Assembly (NCBI RefSeq): GCF_902686445.1 | Contig: NC_062223.1 | Location: 60,413,998-60,477,997, forward strand | DNA: 64,000 nt | Direction: 5' to 3' | Origin: Sciurus carolinensis | Taxonomy: Eukaryota > Chordata > Mammalia > Rodentia > Sciuridae | Shown here: in pieces, positions 60,080 to 64,000 of the stretch | Layout: each line of letters opens with the position of its first letter | Numbering within the stretch: position 1 is the first letter of the stretch | Translations under genes and position numbers: made by a program | Notes under the pieces: model-generated | Seen by the model: only the letters and a program-made list of their open reading frames with translations | Database searches by the model: none | Told to the model about the DNA's origin: nothing

Positions 60080-60620
60080 AAAAGCTCATTCTTGACTGCT
60101 TTCACATACTACATTCCAATATTAGCAAATTGTTGACTCTACTTCCAAAATGTATCCATAATTGATTTCTCATTATTACCACCATTACTACCCGAGTCCA
60201 AGTCTTTGTGCTTACGTAGAATTTTGCTGTAATGCCATAACTGTGCTCCCCGTCTACAGTTGGCTTCCTACAATTTTTCCCCAAACTTTTAAACTACAGT
60301 ACTTATAAACACAGCATATTAACCCATATTAATCAGATCATGTTGCTCTAATAAAATAATTCTCCAAGGTCTTCTCATTCTCAGAATAGAAACCAGTTTA
60401 TCTCATGTTCTAATGATCTTATTCCTGCTCTTTGAACTCGCCTCGTAACCCTCTGCTGCCCTAGCTTATTCTAGTAATGTCACTGCATCTCCTTACCCTG
60501 TTTTCATGTTTATCACCACCTGAAGTATATAGTTGTCATACATATGCCCTCCATCAGAATGAAAGCTTCATTAAAGTGCCTAAGTCCTGGTACACAGCAG
60601 GTACTTGATAAATATTTGCC
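60080..60620 (+). repeat. L2 LINE, about 0.5 kb
   Basis: cattattaccaccattactac, ttaatcagatcatgttgctct, gcagaatagaaaccag-like text and ggtacacagcaggtacttgat follow the L2 3' kilobase in order. Confidence 0.65.
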
Positions 60621-61077
60621 GTTGATCAAACAATAGAAAACTAGCAAAGCTTTGTATGAGGATAAAATAGAAAAATGGCAGATGAACCCATTTATCAGAA
60701 AAATGCTGCCTTAAAACATTTGAAAGTTATGATGAAACATTTCATGAAAATAATATCGTAAAAATTCATCTCTACCTAATAGCACTTATTAGAAAAAGTA
60801 GATATAAAAGAACAAAGAATGAAATAGGAGCTGAAAGGGACAAAACTTAAAAAGTAATCATATAAAGGAAAAATTGGAATGACAGTATACAGTGCTCAAA
60901 TCACAAAAGAGAGCTAGAGAACAGGAATGACAAAAGTGACATGGAGATAGGTGATGTAGTACGTATGTAACTGGAGTTCCTGAAGGAGAAAATTGCTATT
61001 TCTGCAAATGAAGGGACAGAGAAATCTTTCTCACATGAAAGTGGTCAATAATAAATTTTTAGAAGCTTCGGTCTTCT

Positions 61078-61210
61078 TTTTTAAAAAATATTTTTTCTGT
61101 AGTTGTAGATGGACAGAATGCCTTTATTTTTATGTGGTGCTAAGGATTGAACCCAATGCCTCTTATGTGCTAGGCAATCACTCTGCCAATGAGCTACAGT
61201 CCCAACCCCT
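61078..61210 (-). mobile_element. ID SINE with squirrel-type tail
   Basis: On the plus strand: TGTAGTTGTAGATGGACAGA, ATGCCTTTATTTTTATGTGG, then TGCTAAGGATTGAACCC and the ID monomer. It is the reverse of the tail seen at 12640-12705, confirming one lineage-specific subfamily. Confidence 0.85.
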
Positions 61211-61329
61211 CAATGTTAACTTTTAGAATTTAGGGGGGAAAAAAAACCCCACAAAAATCAGTGATCTTTCATCAATGTTATAATAAACCTATCAGTTCTC
61301 TACCAGTTTCACTAAGGGTGCATAACTGG

Positions 61330-61960
61330 AAATGATCTGTTTTCTATTACTGTAACAATACCTTAGATGGGGTAATTTATGATAAAAAGACAAATGGGGA
61401 TGTAGGTCAGCTGTAGTAGAGACATGGGTTTAATCCCAAGCACTGGGGTGGGAGGAAAAATGTCATTTTTAGCCAGGTGCGGTGGAGAGTGCCTGTAGTT
61501 CCCAGGTCCTCCCAGCTACTTGGGAGGCTGAGGTAGGAGATCACCTGAGCCAAGTTTGAGGTCAATTTGAGAAACAGACTGTCTTAAAAAAAAAAAAGAT
61601 TGGGGGTTGGAGTGGGGATTGGTGACATAACTTAATGGTAGTGTGTCGTGTGTGTAAGGCTTTGGGAGAGATCCCCACCAACTCCAAAAGACAAGTTTAT
61701 TTCTTAGACACTTCTGGAGGCTGGGCAGTCCAAGATGTGAGTGCCAGAACATTAGTGCCAGCAACTATGGAGGGCCTCTGTGCTGTTATTTAGTGGCAGA
61801 AGAGCAGAAGGGTTAAGAAAAATATGTGTGAAAAAACACCTGCTCTCTTGATAACTACCTTACAGTCAATGCATTCACAAAACACTTATTTAAAAAAAAA
61901 AAAAAACATGTTTTGAAGGGGACATTCAAACCATACCGCCAGCTGAATTGCCATAGGAGT
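61330..61960. mobile_element. Old unassigned transposon or LTR fragment split by SINEs
   Basis: gtaacaataccttagatgggg and cttctggaggctgggcagtccaagatg belong to a family I recognise in kind but cannot name. The SINE cluster 61393-61686 sits between the two parts. Confidence 0.4.
61393..61686 (+). mobile_element. ID piece followed by B1-ID composite SINE
   Basis: A short ID monomer (ggggatgtaggtcagctgta) precedes a B1 half (agccaggtgcggtggagagt) and a second, diverged ID half (gggttggagtggggattggt). AAAGACAA at 61385-61392 and 61687-61694 may be the duplication of the whole unit. Confidence 0.7.
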
Positions 61961-62525
61961 CACTCAAGTCTCAACAAGAATGTTTCAAATTGTTCTTTTG
62001 GACCCTTTAAACATTGTGCTCCCTGGGACTACTAAACAATTAGGTTATGGGGTGACGGAGAGGTACTGCCTTTCCTTTCTCTAGTGAAAGAAAGGCTGTG
62101 AAATGAGGTAGTTCTAAGGGAAATCATTTTGGCACAAGTACATTTGAGTGCACAGGAGTGGGAAATTGTGTTGAACCCCTTCATATAAGGTAGGAGTGTA
62201 AATATTTCACTTAGTAGACTACGGGTAACAATGGCAAGAACTGTTAATGAGTCAAAAAAGGAAAGAAAAAATACTTTAAAGTTTTAGGAAAACAAGAACT
62301 TTTGATTAAAGTTTTTCAATGTGGTGTGTCAAGGGTGGGTAGCAGTCCCATTGAAGCGGATTGAGGGAGGGGATGGAAGTATAGACAGTAAGAGAAACAG
62401 GTATTAAAATTGGATACAGAAGGTGTGGAGAAGATTACAGTTGAAGCACATAGTAGAGTACCTGGGAGCAATTTTCTAAAAAAACATGTAAAATACCTCC
62501 AAATGCTGACAAAAAAGAACCAATA

Positions 62526-62612
62526 GTGGGTTGTGGATGTGGCTGTGGTGGACAGCTTGTCTAGCATGCACAAGCTTCTGGATTTGATCTCCAGCACCAC
62601 AAAACAAACACG
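62526..62612 (+). mobile_element. ID-type SINE
   Basis: gggttgtggatgtggctgtgg ... gatttgatctccagcaccac and an AAAC-rich tail. Well-preserved B box. Confidence 0.8.
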
Positions 62613-62649
62613 CCAACAGATTAAGGGGTTCATAAGATACAAGGATTAA

Positions 62650-62850
62650 CAGTTGCTTGCATTTATTAATCACATTACCTACTGTGCGAGTAAGCTTTTC
62701 ACTTAATCTAATTCTCACAGTAACTATAGATGGTGGTTACGCTTACTGCTATCCTCATTTTACTTAAGAGGAATGGAGACCCAGAGGTCAAGTCAGGCTT
62801 GAGGTTAGTTTATCACCAAGGTAGTAAAGCTGAGATGTGATCCAAAGCAT
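62650..62850 (-). repeat. MIR SINE
   Basis: acttaatctaattctcacagt, cctcattttacttaagagg and gtaaagctgagatgtgatcc follow reverse MIR order. Confidence 0.65.
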
Positions 62851-64000
62851 AGTGGAACACATGTCCATGGTTATGGATTAAACAAGTGGAGGATCAGGGA
62901 ATTTCTACCTAAGAATCTCTACTTATTATGTAAAACAGGCAAGGAAATATGAAGTGTATGGAGGGAAAGGGTCATAAGTTTCAGAGTAAAGATTTTTAAA
63001 CCCTTAGGGAGAAATGACTTGACATGAATAGGTGTAAAGAATAGAACTGAATGTGACCTGTTTACAAACTATGCCTTAATCACTCCAAATTTTTTTCTGT
63101 ACTTTCAATTCTCTCAGATTTTAAAAATATCTGAGAACTTCTGCCTAATAACACATGACATTGGAATCTGTTATTGAAAACATTTTCAATAAAAAGCTTG
63201 TAAGATTATTGGTACATGTAAATATTTGATAGGCAAATTTGGGAGAAGGCATTTCAGGTATGAAATTGTCAATGACAGGGAAAAAACTGCCCTTAAATTT
63301 TTCAATTAATAGTGTTTCACTGTACAAAAGTAACATGTTTTCCCACGAGATATTCTTTTAGCAGAGGTAGAAAGACTGCATAACATCCATCTTCTTTTAA
63401 TGTTTCTTTAAATCTGAATAAGAGAAAAATCCATGTTTATGCTTTTAAAAAGACAGTTATTATGTTTTAATGTACTGCCCAGGACTCATGAACCAACAGA
63501 CCTAAATATACCCCAACCCTGAATTGTGTTAGTGCCCAATAACAGATGAGCTGAAATCAGAATTTCTCTATGTAGAGATGAATATGAAAATGATTTTCCA
63601 GTGTAATTATTTTAGGTGATTCTGTTTACATATCAGAACCAAGACTCATAAGCAATCCAGAATATTTAAGCCATGAATCGATGAAAATAACTTTTAAAAA
63701 CATAACACTGGTCTTTCTCCTTCTTACTAAAATTGTTTAAGTTGAATAAAGTCAAAGTTCTACAAACCAAATATCTGTTATACACATTGTCACCCAAACT
63801 CATTATTTTAAATATATAGGGCAGCACCTATTTAAAAACGACATGAGAAGTTAAAAATAAAAAACAAAAAACACACCTTGGGAGCCAGATATATGAAAAA
63901 TATTGCAAGACACAGTCTATAACCATAAATCACCTGTTTTAGATGCTGCACTCTAACATTCTAAATTACAAAATTAAGATAGACTACCTTGGGGGGAAAA

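Larger units (their letters stand above)
56440..64000. other. Intergenic region downstream of PLEKHA7 (second part)
   Basis: It continues with old L1 sequence (to about 57040 and about 57760-58480), a MER3-type copy, L2 sequence at 60080-60620, MIR (62650-62850) and six SINE insertions. The last 1.1 kb (62900-64000) is AT-rich without recognisable repeats. It could be a 3' UTR of a minus-strand neighbour, but I see no decisive signal. Confidence 0.55.

Noticed and set aside
62900..64000. Possible 3' UTR of a convergent minus-strand gene (C11orf58 by human synteny)
   Set aside because: The stretch is AT-rich and repeat-poor, but I see no minus-strand AATAAA with downstream element and no coding exon. 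The evidence is too thin.
1..64000. CRISPR arrays, bacterial defence systems, operons
   Set aside because: The sequence is vertebrate genomic DNA with introns and SINEs. No regularly spaced repeats or prokaryotic genes are present.

Overview
The window is mammalian nuclear DNA. It carries most of the 3' part of one large split gene on the + strand, followed by about 17 kb in which I find no gene. The spliced exons encode PLEKHA7, the pleckstrin-homology-domain protein of the zonula adherens. The match rests on my memory of human PLEKHA7 and runs from just after the PH domain to the C-terminus. The WW and PH domains and the promoter lie upstream of base 1. The host is a rodent and most likely a squirrel (Sciuridae). 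Many short repeats are tRNA-Ala-like ID monomers or fused 7SL/B1-ID elements, and two carry a tail (AAATAAAGGTATTGTG followed by an A-rich end) that I associate with ground squirrels and marmots.

Layout: 1-1595 is intron. Exons at 1596-2066 and 8822-9344 encode the linker and the proline-rich region. A block of small exons from 9866 to 24599, all with phase-0 borders, encodes the central coiled-coil region. It includes two 3n exons (10704-10823, 18972-19052) that look like optional cassettes. Exons from 30404 to 35905 encode a second proline-rich region and a basic helical region. Exons 38630-38788, 41558-41691 and 42452-42594 encode a conserved C-terminal helical domain.

Three C-termini can be read. 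(1) Read-through of the donor at 35906 gives ...GDLGSVC and a stop at 35912-35914, with polyadenylation signals at 37070 and 37313. I believe this is the classical short protein. (2) Splicing to the last exon at 45818 gives ...QAVTDP and a stop at 45838, with a 3' UTR to about 47187. (3) Inclusion of a 111-nt exon at 43839 gives a proline-rich tail ending T-F-V, a class I PDZ-ligand pattern.

The introns and the downstream flank are full of SINEs, MIR, L2, old L1 fragments, MER5/MER20/MER3-type hAT copies and one MLT1-type LTR. Several are nested with visible target-site duplications. No RNA gene, CRISPR array or bacterial-type system is present. Two perfect CTCF core matches, at 6522 and 39311, are the best regulatory candidates. 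The most interesting signals are the isoform-generating exons, not a new gene. All homology statements rest on memory and on reading the sequence, not on database searches.
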